In this document: piece by piece, positions 22,684 to 30,989 of the stretch
Layout: each line of letters begins with the position of its first letter
How positions within the stretch are numbered: position 1 is the stretch's first letter
Source of the DNA: CAYOHG01 sp964465125
Lineage (GTDB): Bacteria > Planctomycetota > Phycisphaerae > UBA1845 > Fen-1342
Assembly: GCA_964465125.1 (NCBI GenBank)
Contig: CAYXIO010000050.1
Location: 1 to 32,318 of the forward strand
Direction: 5' to 3'
DNA length: 32,318 bases
Made by a program: the position numbers and the translations under genes
The notes under the pieces: model-generated
The model's database searches: none
What the model was told of the DNA's origin: nothing
The model's input: only the letters and a program-made list of their open reading frames with translations

Positions 22684-23963
22684 TAGTCCGGAAAGCTCTT
22701 CGAAACGCAGTCCGCGTTGCGGATGACGACGCCTTCCAGGGTGAGCCCGGCGAGCGCGAAGCTCATGGCCATGCGGTGGTCGTGATAGGTCTCGATCACC
22801 GCCGGTCGAGGCGTCGCCGGCGGCGTGATGACCAATCCGTCGTCGTACGGCTCCACTTCGGCGCCGAGCCGCGTGAGTTCCTGGCGCAGCGCGCTGAGGC
22901 GATCCGTTTCCTTGAGCTTCAGATTGGCCACGTTTCGGATGCGCGTCGGGCCGTCGGCGAACAGCGCGGCCACCGCCAGCGTCTGGACCGTGTCCGGCAT
23001 CGCGTTGAGATCGACGTCCACGCCGTGCAGTCGATCCAGCGCCGTCGCGTCGACGACGAGCGATTCGGGCCGCGTCTCAATGCGACAGCCCATCTCCTTG
23101 AGCACGTCGACGAAGCCGACATCCCCCTGGAGGCTCTCGCGCGTCAGCCCGAGGACTTCGGCGCGGCCGCGCGTGATGGCGGCGGCGGCCCAGAAATACG
23201 TCGCGGCGCTTGCGTCCGGCTCGATCGCGTGCTCGCCGGCGACGTAGCGCTGGCCCGCCGGTATCGCGAACCGCGTGCCGGCGCTGAACGCGTCGACTCC
23301 CATCCGGCGCATCAGCGCCAGCGTCAGTTCGACGTACGGCCGGCTCGGCAGATCGCCTTCGACTTGAACAAAGACGTCGTCGGACGCGTACGCCGCGATC
23401 ATCAGCAGGGCGCTGAGGAACTGGCTCGACGGCGGAGAATGAAAGGTCACTTCGCCGCCGCGCAAACCGCTCGCGAGAATCGAGAGCGGCGGAAAACCTG
23501 CTGCGGCTTCGTATCCGATCCTGGCGCCGATCTGCTGGAGCGCGCCGACCAGTTCGCCGATGGGGCGCTCGCGCATGCGGGCCGAGCCGTCGATGCGAAT
23601 GCGGGCGTGCGCCAGGCAGCAGGCGGCCGTCAGGAAGCGCATCGCCGTGCCCGCATCGCCGACGTTCAGGTCAGCTTCGGTGATCGGAAAGTGCCCGGAG
23701 CCGCCGCGCACGCGCGCGCGCGCGCTCGTCTCGTCGATCTCCATCAGGACGCCGAGCTGCCGGAGCCCCGCGATCATCCGCCAGGCGTCGTCGGACAGCG
23801 AGATGCCGCGGAGCGTGCAGGGACCATCCGCCAGCGCCGCGCAGAGCAGGGCGCGGTTGGTCAGGCTCTTCGAGCCAGGCGGCCGGGCGCGGAGATCGGG
23901 TTGCACTACCGCATGGACGAGGACGTCCGAGCCGCAGCGCTCGAATATGCTCGCCTGGGTCAT
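22653..23963 (-). CDS. aroA: 3-phosphoshikimate 1-carboxyvinyltransferase (EPSP synthase)
   Basis: The sixth step of the shikimate pathway: transfers enolpyruvyl from PEP to shikimate-3-phosphate. The 436-residue protein has PPGSKSLTNRAL (Lys 32), GDAGTAMRFL at 102-111, RPIGELVGAL near 136, EPDASAATYFWAAA near 245, MPDTVQTLAVAALFADG near 310, LKETDRLSALR and DHRMAMSFALAG. The usual GNAGTAMRP segment is altered: Asp replaces Asn, and Phe 110 replaces the proline equivalent to E. coli Pro101. This segment lies at the PEP/glyphosate site. The ATG overlaps the stop of the upstream regulator gene as ATGA, implying translational coupling. Confidence 0.95.
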   Translation of the reverse strand: MTQASIFERCGSDVLVHAVVQPDLRARPPGSKSLTNRALLCAALADGPCTLRGISLSDDAWRMIAGLRQLGVLMEIDETSARARVRGGSGHFPITEADLNVGDAGTAMRFLTAACCLAHARIRIDGSARMRERPIGELVGALQQIGARIGYEAAAGFPPLSILASGLRGGEVTFHSPPSSQFLSALLMIAAYASDDVFVQVEGDLPSRPYVELTLALMRRMGVDAFSAGTRFAIPAGQRYVAGEHAIEPDASAATYFWAAAAITRGRAEVLGLTRESLQGDVGFVDVLKEMGCRIETRPESLVVDATALDRLHGVDVDLNAMPDTVQTLAVAALFADGPTRIRNVANLKLKETDRLSALRQELTRLGAEVEPYDDGLVITPPATPRPAVIETYHDHRMAMSFALAGLTLEGVVIRNADCVSKSFPDYYEALAAAMA

Positions 23964-24886
23964 GCCGCCACGCGCAGCCGGGCGAGCACCGGGAAAGCCC
24001 AGAGCACGCGCGGCGCGTCGAGTTGCTCGACCGAGCCGTCCAGCACGGAGCCGAGCTCGACCACGCCGTCGTGCTCCGCCAGCCAGATGCGGCAGCGCGG
24101 CGTGTCGTCGCCGTCCACTCGGCAGAGCACCGCGTTGCCGGGGCTCGGCGCGGAGCCAAGGGAGACGATCGCGGCCTCGCCGGCGGCGAAGAGCGGCTCA
24201 AGCGACGGCGCGTCAATCCAGACGCCGAGCGCATCCGGGTAAGCCTCCCCGAGCGCATCGTCGTTCAGGAACGTCTGCGGCGGCCCGTCTGCGGACGAAA
24301 GCACCAGCAACTCGGTCTTTCGGGCGGTCTGCATGCCGCGCCGAGCGGCCGGCTGATCGATTTCTGCGGCGCGGTGTTCGACGCCCGCGCCGAGGTCGTG
24401 ACCCAGGTGCGCGAGTTCTCTGGCGGTGGATTGCTCGAGCAGCGCCCGCGGGTGTTCGGCCAGGCAGCTCAGTCGGAGGATCGGAATCAGCGCGCCCGCA
24501 GCGGACTCACGCGCGGTCGCGGCGCCCGCAGCGGGTCCGGCGGACAGCAGATCCAGGAACGACTCGATCGGCGAGGCGAAGTGCGGGTTCTCGTCGAGCA
24601 GCGCGGCGATTCGCGTCAGAAGCTGCTGATGGCGAGTGCGGGCACCGGTGATGACGACGGAGCCGCGGGCGGCGACGCCCGTCAGCAGCCACTGCAAATC
24701 CTCGCCGGTGGAATCGCACATGCGCACCAGCAACTCACCGGGCGGGATCGTGCCGCGCTCGAAGCGCGCGTAGTCGTCGGCGGAAACGCCGAGCTGCTCG
24801 GCGAATCGCGCCGCGCCGCGGGGGCCGAAATGGCGGCGGCGCAGCTCGCGTATGCGCGACGAGAGAGATTGTGTAGCGTCGCTCAC
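23960..24886 (-). CDS. XRE-type helix-turn-helix protein, possible S24-like C-terminus
   Basis: The predicted 308-residue protein begins SDATQSLSSRIRELRRRHFG, followed by AARFAEQLGVSADDYARFERG, a clear XRE-type DNA-binding helix-turn-helix within the first 60 residues. The middle is Ala/Leu-rich without a recognised domain. The end (NAVLCRVDGDDTPRCRIWLAEHDG) recalls the LexA/S24-like barrel of phage-type repressors, but no catalytic Ser-Lys pair can be assigned with confidence. The frame is open to an ATG at 24964. Those extra 26 codons have clearly less G/C at third positions than the rest, so GTG 24886 is preferred, though neither start has a good Shine-Dalgarno. It shares ATGA with aroA. 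The target genes are unknown. Confidence 0.65.
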   Translation of the reverse strand: MSDATQSLSSRIRELRRRHFGPRGAARFAEQLGVSADDYARFERGTIPPGELLVRMCDSTGEDLQWLLTGVAARGSVVITGARTRHQQLLTRIAALLDENPHFASPIESFLDLLSAGPAAGAATARESAAGALIPILRLSCLAEHPRALLEQSTARELAHLGHDLGAGVEHRAAEIDQPAARRGMQTARKTELLVLSSADGPPQTFLNDDALGEAYPDALGVWIDAPSLEPLFAAGEAAIVSLGSAPSPGNAVLCRVDGDDTPRCRIWLAEHDGVVELGSVLDGSVEQLDAPRVLWAFPVLARLRVAA

Positions 24887-24991
24887 GTGCCCGATCCGTG
24901 CAACGATCAATCCCCAACCCGCGGTTGGCGCGCCCGAACCGACGGAAAGCTGAAAACGGCCCATTAGATTACTGACCCGGCGCAGCCTCGA

Positions 24992-25657
24992 CTACCTCGG
25001 CGTCAGCGTGATTTGCACGCGACCGGTAGAGCACGTCAGGGCGCGGACGCGGTAGCGGCAGCGCCCGTTTTCCCAAACGAAGTTATTACGGAGCCGTACG
25101 GCTGACGGCCGCCATTCGACGTCTGCTAAACGACCGCCCGAGACGGCCCGCGCGGCCTCCACCAGCCAGCCCGTCGGCAGCGGAACCAACCCGAGCTTCG
25201 CCGAGCTCAGCCGAACCAGAATCAGCTCCGGATCCACGACAAGCTCGAGCTCGGCGGTCGCGACGGCGGAGAGCATGCCGCGCCGAACCAGGATTGCAAC
25301 TTGCATCCGGCCTTCGCCGCCGAAACGCACCACCGGGCGGACCTCCGGCAGCGACCACGCCTCGGGCAGGGCCAGCTCGCGCTGCGCGGCGATCCAACGG
25401 TTGACCTGCGCCTCTTCGACGATGATCTCCACCGCCTCGGACCGATTGAGGCCGGCCCCGATTCGATCCACCAGGTCGACCAGGGCCCGTTGATCCGCGT
25501 CGAGGCGCGCGTAGTCGGGGGCGGCGGGCCTGTACCAGCTCGGGCGGCAAGCCGCCGCACAGCCCAACGCGATCAGCGCTGCCGCCAGTCCGGCGGCGCT
25601 CAGCGTGAGAATCGTTTTCAGCCGCCGGCGGGGTGAAGCACGCGAAGCTGCGGGCAT
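24992..25657 (-). CDS. Membrane-anchored protein of unknown function
   Basis: A 221-residue protein. It has a basic N-terminus (RRRLKT), one hydrophobic segment (about 15-33), and two cysteine sites (ALGC and AAAC) that do not fit a standard lipobox well. The extracytoplasmic part has INRSEA-like and VNRWIAAQREL stretches, then beta-rich sequence (VRFGGEGRMQVAILV, ATAELELVVDPELILVRL). The layout recalls the YpmS/DUF2140 family of anchored extracytoplasmic proteins, but this is only a resemblance. It lies between the FHA gene (48 bases) and the regulator on the same strand, so is probably co-transcribed. Confidence 0.6.
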   Translation of the reverse strand: MPAASRASPRRRLKTILTLSAAGLAAALIALGCAAACRPSWYRPAAPDYARLDADQRALVDLVDRIGAGLNRSEAVEIIVEEAQVNRWIAAQRELALPEAWSLPEVRPVVRFGGEGRMQVAILVRRGMLSAVATAELELVVDPELILVRLSSAKLGLVPLPTGWLVEAARAVSGGRLADVEWRPSAVRLRNNFVWENGRCRYRVRALTCSTGRVQITLTPR

Positions 25658-25705
25658 GAGGATGCGATCGCTTTCGGAGCGGCGGCCGCGTGCGCCGGGC
25701 CGGGA

Positions 25706-26158
25706 TCAGACTTCGTCCTTGTCCTCGTCCTGCTCGTCGTCGAACAGCCCGGTGATGTCGTCCTCGACGTCTTCGTCGTCGAGGTCGAGGATTTCGTCGT
25801 CGGCTTGGCCGCTGGCGACGGCCGCAGCCGCCTTCCCCTCGTCGGGCGGCGGACTGATCGCCTTGGGCAGTCCGTCAATCTGGACGGTGAAGAGCACCGG
25901 ACCGACGGAGAGCTTGTCGCCGGCGCGCAGGGGCGACTCCGCGACGCGCTTGCCGTTCACGAAGGTCCCGTTCGAGCTGCCGAGGTCGCGGACTTTGACC
26001 AGCTTGCCCGCGACGGTCAACTCGCAATGTCGCCGGGAAACGTCCGGGGTTCCGATTCGCAGCGTGCAGTCGCGGCGGCGGCCGAGCACCGATTCGCCCT
26101 CGGCGACGGCAAAGTCACGCCGCTCGCCGTCCTTGAACATCACCAGAACGACCTTCAT
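25706..26158 (-). CDS. FHA-domain protein
   Basis: 150 residues. A forkhead-associated domain fills roughly residues 5-95: GESVLGRRRDCTLRIGTP, DVSRRHCELTV and DLGSSNGTFVNGKRV carry the conserved GR, SRRH and SSNGT residues that bind phosphothreonine. The rest is a strongly acidic tail (DDEILDLDDEDVEDD and similar). No kinase or phosphatase gene lies in the window. It heads the minus-strand run that leads to aroA and is divergent from hemW. GAGGG lies nine bases before the ATG. Confidence 0.88.
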   Translation of the reverse strand: MKVVLVMFKDGERRDFAVAEGESVLGRRRDCTLRIGTPDVSRRHCELTVAGKLVKVRDLGSSNGTFVNGKRVAESPLRAGDKLSVGPVLFTVQIDGLPKAISPPPDEGKAAAAVASGQADDEILDLDDEDVEDDITGLFDDEQDEDKDEV

Positions 26159-26240
26159 GTCCCGCGGCCCTCGAGCGCGTTCGCGACGACCTGGTCTCCG
26201 CCGCAGCTCGCCCCGACGGCGGCGCGGCGTGCGCGGCGGG

Positions 26241-26246
26241 TATAAT
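26241..26246 (+). promoter_or_regulatory. Perfect TATAAT -10 box before hemW
   Basis: TATAAT at 26241-26246 lies in the 121-base divergent gap between the FHA gene and hemW, 33 bases before the first possible start. No -35 consensus is seen at the usual distance. A short leader of about 20-25 bases would result. Confidence 0.5.
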
Positions 26247-26279
26247 CGCCGGCCCGAATGCTACGCGAAGGGTATGCGA

Positions 26280-27425
26280 GTGACAATCGCCGAACCGATC
26301 CGCTCGGTCTACGTGCACGTGCCCTTCTGTCATTCCGTGTGCGGCTATTGCGATTTCTACAAGCAGCGGCTCGATCCCGCCTCGGTGGCGCCGTTGGTCG
26401 AGGCGATTCAGACGGAGGCGCGCCGGGCCGCCGATCGCTACCCGCTTGCGGTCGAGACGCTCTTCGTTGGAGGCGGCACGCCCACTTCGCTGCCGGCGCG
26501 AGATCTCGATCGGCTCTTGCAGACGCTGCGAGCGCTGCCGCGCGGGCCGGGACCGCTCGAGTTCACGGTTGAGGCCAATCCCAACACGATCACCGACGAG
26601 ACTGCGGAACTACTGTGCGGCGCCGAGGTCAATCGCGTGTCGATCGGGGCGCAGTCGTTCGATCCGGCTGAGCTGCACGCGCTGGATCGCCGGCATCGAC
26701 CGGAGCAGGTGCGGCAGTCGGTCGAAACGCTTCGTAACGCCGGATTCCGCCGCCTGAACCTCGACCTGATCTTCGCGGTCCCTGGTCAGACGCTGGAGTC
26801 GTGGACGCGCAGCCTGGACGCGGCGATCGGCATCGGCCCGGAGCATCTGAGCTGCTACGGGCTGACCTATGAACGGGGGACTGCGCTTGAGACGCGGCTG
26901 CGGCGCGGCGAGGTGCAGCGCGCCGCTGCGGACGTGGAAGCGGACATGTACGAGGCGACCATCGACCGGCTCGCGGCCGCCGGTCTGGAGCAGTACGAGA
27001 TCAGCAACTTCGCGCGGCCCGGCGAAGCCTGCCGGCACAACCTGGCCTACTGGCACAACCTGCCTTGTCTTGGCTTCGGGCCGTCGGCGGCCGGATTCGA
27101 TGGAGAGCTGCGCTACAAGAACGTCCCGGACACGGCGGCCTACGTGCAGGCCGTCGCCGAGCATCGCAGCCCGTGGGTCGAGCAGGAGCGGCTTGCGCCC
27201 GAGCGTCGGGCGCGCGAGACGGTCATGCTGGAGCTTCGGCTGAACCAAGGGATCGACCGGGCGGGCTTTGCGGCGCGCTTCGGGCAGGATCCGGCGGCCT
27301 GGTTCGCTGAGGCCGTGGAGCGGCACGTCGCGATCGGCACGCTGACGGTCACGTCGGCCCGCATCGCGCTGACGCGGCGCGGGCTGCTGGTGGCGGACTC
27401 GGTGACGGCTGATTTTCTTGGCTAG
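26280..27425 (+). CDS. hemW: Radical SAM heme chaperone HemW
   Basis: A 381-residue radical SAM protein related to coproporphyrinogen III dehydrogenase HemN. HemW binds haem and delivers it to target proteins. HVPFCHSVCGYCDFY near residues 13-26 carries the CX3CX2C iron-sulfur motif (Cys 17, 21, 24). The residues after the third Cys are Asp-Phe, not the x-Cys of true HemN, supporting HemW. Further motifs are LFVGGGTPTSLPA near 61, EFTVEANPNTIT near 98, and VNRVSIGAQSFDP near 117. GTG 26280 has GAAGGG seven bases upstream. The ATG two codons earlier (26274) is too close to that site but cannot be excluded. The open frame extends to 25605 without family similarity. It is convergent with tadC, 18 bases apart. 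Confidence 0.9.
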   Translation: MTIAEPIRSVYVHVPFCHSVCGYCDFYKQRLDPASVAPLVEAIQTEARRAADRYPLAVETLFVGGGTPTSLPARDLDRLLQTLRALPRGPGPLEFTVEANPNTITDETAELLCGAEVNRVSIGAQSFDPAELHALDRRHRPEQVRQSVETLRNAGFRRLNLDLIFAVPGQTLESWTRSLDAAIGIGPEHLSCYGLTYERGTALETRLRRGEVQRAAADVEADMYEATIDRLAAAGLEQYEISNFARPGEACRHNLAYWHNLPCLGFGPSAAGFDGELRYKNVPDTAAYVQAVAEHRSPWVEQERLAPERRARETVMLELRLNQGIDRAGFAARFGQDPAAWFAEAVERHVAIGTLTVTSARIALTRRGLLVADSVTADFLG

Positions 27426-27443
27426 CGGTGCCGCGCCGCGGGA

Positions 27444-28373
27444 CTACTTGGCAAACGCCTCCATCAGCCGGATGCCGGCCGGGCCGGCCAGCACGACGCC
27501 CATGGCCGGGAAGATGAACAGGACCAGCGGGATCATGAGCTTGACGGCGGTCTTCTGAGCGCGTTCCTCGGCTTCCTGGCGGCGCTTGGTTCGCAGCGCC
27601 TCGCCCTGGCTGCGCAGGGCCTTGGCGACGCTGGTTCCAAAGCGTTCGGCCTGGGAGATGACGGACACCAGCGAGCGGATTTCTTCCAGCCCGCAGCGCG
27701 TCGCGAGATTGTCGAGGGCTTCGCTGCGCGGAATGCCCATCTGTGACTCAGTGGTGGCGATGCGGAATTCCTCGGAGAGCTGCGGGTGCACCCGCGCCAT
27801 CTCCTCGCCGACGCGCTTGATGCCCGCGTCGAGAGCCAGGCCAGATTCGACCGACACGACCAGCAGGTCGAGCACGTCCGGAAGGCCGCGCCGCAGCTTG
27901 TCCTTGCGGCCGTTGGTCTGCATGCCGAGCACGAACCCCGGCGCGATGAACCCGGCGCCGGCGGCGAAGGCCAGGCCGCCGAGGATGGCCCCCATTCCGA
28001 AGCCCGCCGTGGGGAGCACCGCGCCGGCGACGAGCAGCCCGACCAGCATCATGACCGTCTTGCTCGCCAGAAAGACCGTGGTGGCCTGGCGATGTCGATA
28101 GCCCGCCTGCGTCAGCTTCAGACGAAGCTGGCTCTGCTCGGCGTCCGAGACCGGCATGATCAGCCGCGAGAGCATCGGGGTGGCTCGGCGCACGAACTCG
28201 GCCTTGGCCGATTTGCGCGCGGACTCCTTGAGGGTGACGGTCGTGTCCACCGCGGTGCGGCCTTCCATGCGGCGCTTGAGCACGTCGCGGCCGCCCTGGC
28301 TGCGCGGCAGGACGCTGTACAGGATTAGCCCGGCCGCAATCAGCCCGAGAATCAGAACGGTGACCAAGTCCAT
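27444..28373 (-). CDS. tadC: Tad/Flp pilus inner-membrane platform protein TadC
   Basis: A type II secretion F-domain protein that forms, with TadB, the membrane platform for Flp pilus assembly. 309 residues: an N-terminal membrane segment (LVTVLILGLIAAGLIL), a basic cytoplasmic stretch, then hydrophobic segments near 105-160. The F-domain follows (LPDVLDLLVVSVESGLALDA near 180, RSEALDNLATRCGLEEIRSL near 225, and SVISQAERFGTSVAKALR after it), and a last segment ends the protein. It follows tadB after 15 bases on the same strand. It is the last gene of the operon seen here. Confidence 0.88.
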   Translation of the reverse strand: MDLVTVLILGLIAAGLILYSVLPRSQGGRDVLKRRMEGRTAVDTTVTLKESARKSAKAEFVRRATPMLSRLIMPVSDAEQSQLRLKLTQAGYRHRQATTVFLASKTVMMLVGLLVAGAVLPTAGFGMGAILGGLAFAAGAGFIAPGFVLGMQTNGRKDKLRRGLPDVLDLLVVSVESGLALDAGIKRVGEEMARVHPQLSEEFRIATTESQMGIPRSEALDNLATRCGLEEIRSLVSVISQAERFGTSVAKALRSQGEALRTKRRQEAEERAQKTAVKLMIPLVLFIFPAMGVVLAGPAGIRLMEAFAK

Positions 28374-28388
28374 GGGCAGCCCCGTCTG

Positions 28389-29387
28389 CTAGACTTTGAT
28401 GTTTACAATCCACTTAATCATGACCCAGCCCGCGATCATCATCACCGCCGCCGTCATGGCCAGCATCTGCCCGGTCGGGTGAACCAGCAGCACCGCGGCG
28501 TAGTCGTAGTTGATCTTCAGCATGGCGAGGAACACGACCACCGGCAGGGCCAGCAGGATGTAGCCGGACAGCCGGCCCTCGGCGGTGAGCGCCTGCACGG
28601 TTCCGAAGAGCTTGATGCGGTCGCGGATGACGCTGCTGATCTTGTCGAGCACTTCCGCCAGGTCGCCGCCGGTCTGGCGCTGGATCAGCACCGCGGTGAC
28701 GAAGAAGCGGACGTCGAGAATGTCCATGCGATTGGCGAAGTTCTGCAGGGCGTCCTCGAGCTTGAGGCCGAGATTATGCTCGTGGAAGACGCGGCCGAAC
28801 TCCGTGCCCGCCGGCTCGGGAAGCTCGCGCGCCACGAGCTGCATGCCGCTGGCCAGCGAGTGACCGGCGCGCAGCGCCTGGCTGAGCAACTCGAACACGT
28901 CCGGCAGTTGCAGGACCATCTTCTGCATGCGCCGCTTGCGCCGGTAGAAGAGCAGGAACAGCGGCAGGATATACGCAACCAGCCCGCTGGGAGCGGCGAC
29001 ATAGAGCGGCAGCCCGAAGGCCAGGATCACCGCGCAGATCACGATCCCCGCCAGCGTCAGATTGATGAGCAACTGCGGCGCGGAGTAGTTGACGTTGGCC
29101 TGCTCCAGGATGGTCTGCAAGCGAGTGACCATCTGGATGGTGTTGACCGCCTGGGCCAGCTTGCCCTCGGCCTTGGGCGCCTGCTTGCGCAGGTCCTCCA
29201 TGGTCACCGCAACCGAAGAGCCTGCCTTGGCGCGCGTCTTCAACCGGTCCGAGATCTTTTTCTTGCCGGCGCCGCGCAGGTCGGAGACGAGCTGGAGCAC
29301 GCCGTAGACCGCCATCAGCGGGCCGACGATCATCAGGATGAGCAGCAGCGCATCGTTGGTTCCGGCGGCGAGGAGCGTGGCTGTCAT
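28389..29387 (-). CDS. tadB: Tad/Flp pilus inner-membrane platform protein TadB
   Basis: Partner of TadC. 332 residues from the ATG at 29387, which has AGGTGG eight bases upstream; earlier in-frame starts at 29399 (GTG) and 29393 (ATG) are possible. There is an N-terminal membrane segment and paired segments near residues 115-160. The F-domain includes LQLPDVFELLSQALRAGHSL and ALQNFANRMDILDVRFF, followed by a QRQTGGDLAEVLDKI helix and terminal segments. It lies 42 bases after tadA. Confidence 0.88.
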   Translation of the reverse strand: MTATLLAAGTNDALLLILMIVGPLMAVYGVLQLVSDLRGAGKKKISDRLKTRAKAGSSVAVTMEDLRKQAPKAEGKLAQAVNTIQMVTRLQTILEQANVNYSAPQLLINLTLAGIVICAVILAFGLPLYVAAPSGLVAYILPLFLLFYRRKRRMQKMVLQLPDVFELLSQALRAGHSLASGMQLVARELPEPAGTEFGRVFHEHNLGLKLEDALQNFANRMDILDVRFFVTAVLIQRQTGGDLAEVLDKISSVIRDRIKLFGTVQALTAEGRLSGYILLALPVVVFLAMLKINYDYAAVLLVHPTGQMLAMTAAVMMIAGWVMIKWIVNIKV

Positions 29388-29429
29388 GATCATTTCCACC
29401 TGCCGGCGCCCGCGGCGCCGAATGCGGAG

Positions 29430-30932
29430 TTACTCACTGTCGGAGACCAGGTCCCGGGGCTGGAAAATGGACGGCGGAATCTTGCAGCCGTGCGCAAGCA
29501 GCCGGTCCATGAAGAGCGGGCGTACGCCGGTCGCGACGATGCGGCCGTACGCGCGGCCGTCGGAGTCGACGCCGTCCTGCTCGAACTTGAAGATGTCCTG
29601 CATGACCACCACGTCGCCCTCCATGCCCTGCACCTCGGTGACGGAGATGATCTTGCGGCGTCCGCCGGTCAGGCGCGCGGCCTGAATGATCAGCGAGACG
29701 GCGGAGGCGAACTGCTGGCGGATGGCGCGCTGCGGGAGCTCGAAGCCGGACATCATCACCATCGTCTCGACGCGCTGGACGGCGTCGCGGGTGTTGTTGG
29801 CGTGAATGGTGGTCATCGAGCCTTCGTGCCCGGTGTTCATGGCCTGAAGCATGTCGAGCGTTTCGCCGCCGCGGCACTCGCCGACCACGATGCGGTCGGG
29901 ACGCATGCGCAGGGAGTTGATCAGCAGGTCGCGAATGGCGATGCGGCCCTTGCCTTCCAGGTTGGCCGGGCGCGTTTCGAGCCGCACGACATGCGGCTGA
30001 CGCAGGCGCAGCTCGGCGGCGTCCTCGATCGTGACGACGCGCTCGTCGTCGGGGATGAACGAGGAGAGATTGTTCAGCAGGGTCGTCTTACCGGAGCCTG
30101 TGCCGCCGGCGACCAGGATGTTCAGCGCCGCCTTCACGCAGGCTTCGAAGAACTCGACCATCTCCTCCGAGCACGACTTGTAGTTCACGTAGTCGTCGAA
30201 CGTGACCGGGTTGCTGCCGAATCGGCGAATCGAAAGCGACGGGCCGTCGATCGCCAGCGGCGGGATGATCGCGTTGACGCGGCTTCCATCCTTCAAGCGC
30301 GCGTCCACCATCGGCGAGACTTCGTCGCAGCGCCGGCCGAGCGGGCTGACGATCTTGTCGATCAGGTGCAGCAGGTGGGCGTTGTCCTTGAAGCGGACCT
30401 CGCTCAGCTCCAGCCGTCCGCCGCGCTCGATGTAGACCTGGTGCGGTCCGTTGATCAGGATGTCGGAGATCTTCGGGTCCTTGAGCAGGGCTTCCAGCGG
30501 TCCAAGGCCGAAGGTCTCGTCCAGGATTTCCTGAGTCAGGCGGGCCTTCTCGGTGCTGTTCAGTAGCGCGTCTTCTTCCTCGCAAAGCGCCACGACGACC
30601 TGGCGGACCTGTTCGCGCAGCTCCCCGGTCGTGTCATTGGCGAGTTTGGCGAGGTCGAGCTGCTCGACCAGCTTGCGGTGCACGTGCGTCTTGAGATCGT
30701 TGAATTTCTTGGCCTTCTCGTCGACGCGCTTGTCGCTGCGCGGCGCGGCCGGCGTCGCCGGAGTGTGCGGCGGAGGCTTGGGCGGATTTGCGGCGACGGG
30801 TTTGGGGGCGGACGGGGGCGCGCCCAGCGCGACCGGGGCCTTTTTGGGGTCGGCCGCGGCCGGCGGCGCCGGTGTGCCGGCTTTCGCTCCGCCAGCATCC
30901 CCTGGCGCGGGTTTCTTTGTGAACAAGCCCAT
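29430..30932 (-). CDS. tadA: Tad/Flp pilus assembly ATPase TadA (CpaF)
   Basis: A secretion ATPase that powers Flp pilus assembly at the cytoplasmic face. Residues 1-60 form an Ala/Pro/Lys-rich low-complexity tail. The N-terminal domain follows, with FGLGPLEALLKDPKISDILI near 140 and GRRCDEVSPMVDARLKDG near 195. The ATPase core has GGTGSGKTTLLNN (Walker A Lys near 282), TIEDAAELRL, GECRGGETLDMLQAMNTGH (Walker B region) and TTIHANN (His box). The ATG at 30932 has GGGGGAG seven bases upstream and begins GLFTKKP; the frame is open to 30968. It belongs to the operon between cpaE and tadB. Confidence 0.93.
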   Translation of the reverse strand: MGLFTKKPAPGDAGGAKAGTPAPPAAADPKKAPVALGAPPSAPKPVAANPPKPPPHTPATPAAPRSDKRVDEKAKKFNDLKTHVHRKLVEQLDLAKLANDTTGELREQVRQVVVALCEEEDALLNSTEKARLTQEILDETFGLGPLEALLKDPKISDILINGPHQVYIERGGRLELSEVRFKDNAHLLHLIDKIVSPLGRRCDEVSPMVDARLKDGSRVNAIIPPLAIDGPSLSIRRFGSNPVTFDDYVNYKSCSEEMVEFFEACVKAALNILVAGGTGSGKTTLLNNLSSFIPDDERVVTIEDAAELRLRQPHVVRLETRPANLEGKGRIAIRDLLINSLRMRPDRIVVGECRGGETLDMLQAMNTGHEGSMTTIHANNTRDAVQRVETMVMMSGFELPQRAIRQQFASAVSLIIQAARLTGGRRKIISVTEVQGMEGDVVVMQDIFKFEQDGVDSDGRAYGRIVATGVRPLFMDRLLAHGCKIPPSIFQPRDLVSDSE

Positions 30933-30989
30933 CGCGCGTCTCCCCCAAGACCCCTGCTTCGTCGCCAACCGGCGACGGAAGCGGTCCGG

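Noticed and set aside
22020..24242. 740-aa plus-strand frame across the debranching enzyme end and antisense to aroA
   Set aside because: It is a shadow of two real genes; the sequence is Arg/Ala-rich without family motifs.
25605..26273. Long N-terminal extension of HemW
   Set aside because: The frame is open by chance. It runs antisense to the FHA and anchored-protein genes, while the HemW family N-terminus begins near 26280 after a good ribosome-binding site and a TATAAT box.
28479..30566. 695-aa plus-strand frame opposite tadB and tadA
   Set aside because: It is antisense to clear secretion genes with intact motifs, and its composition is not protein-like.
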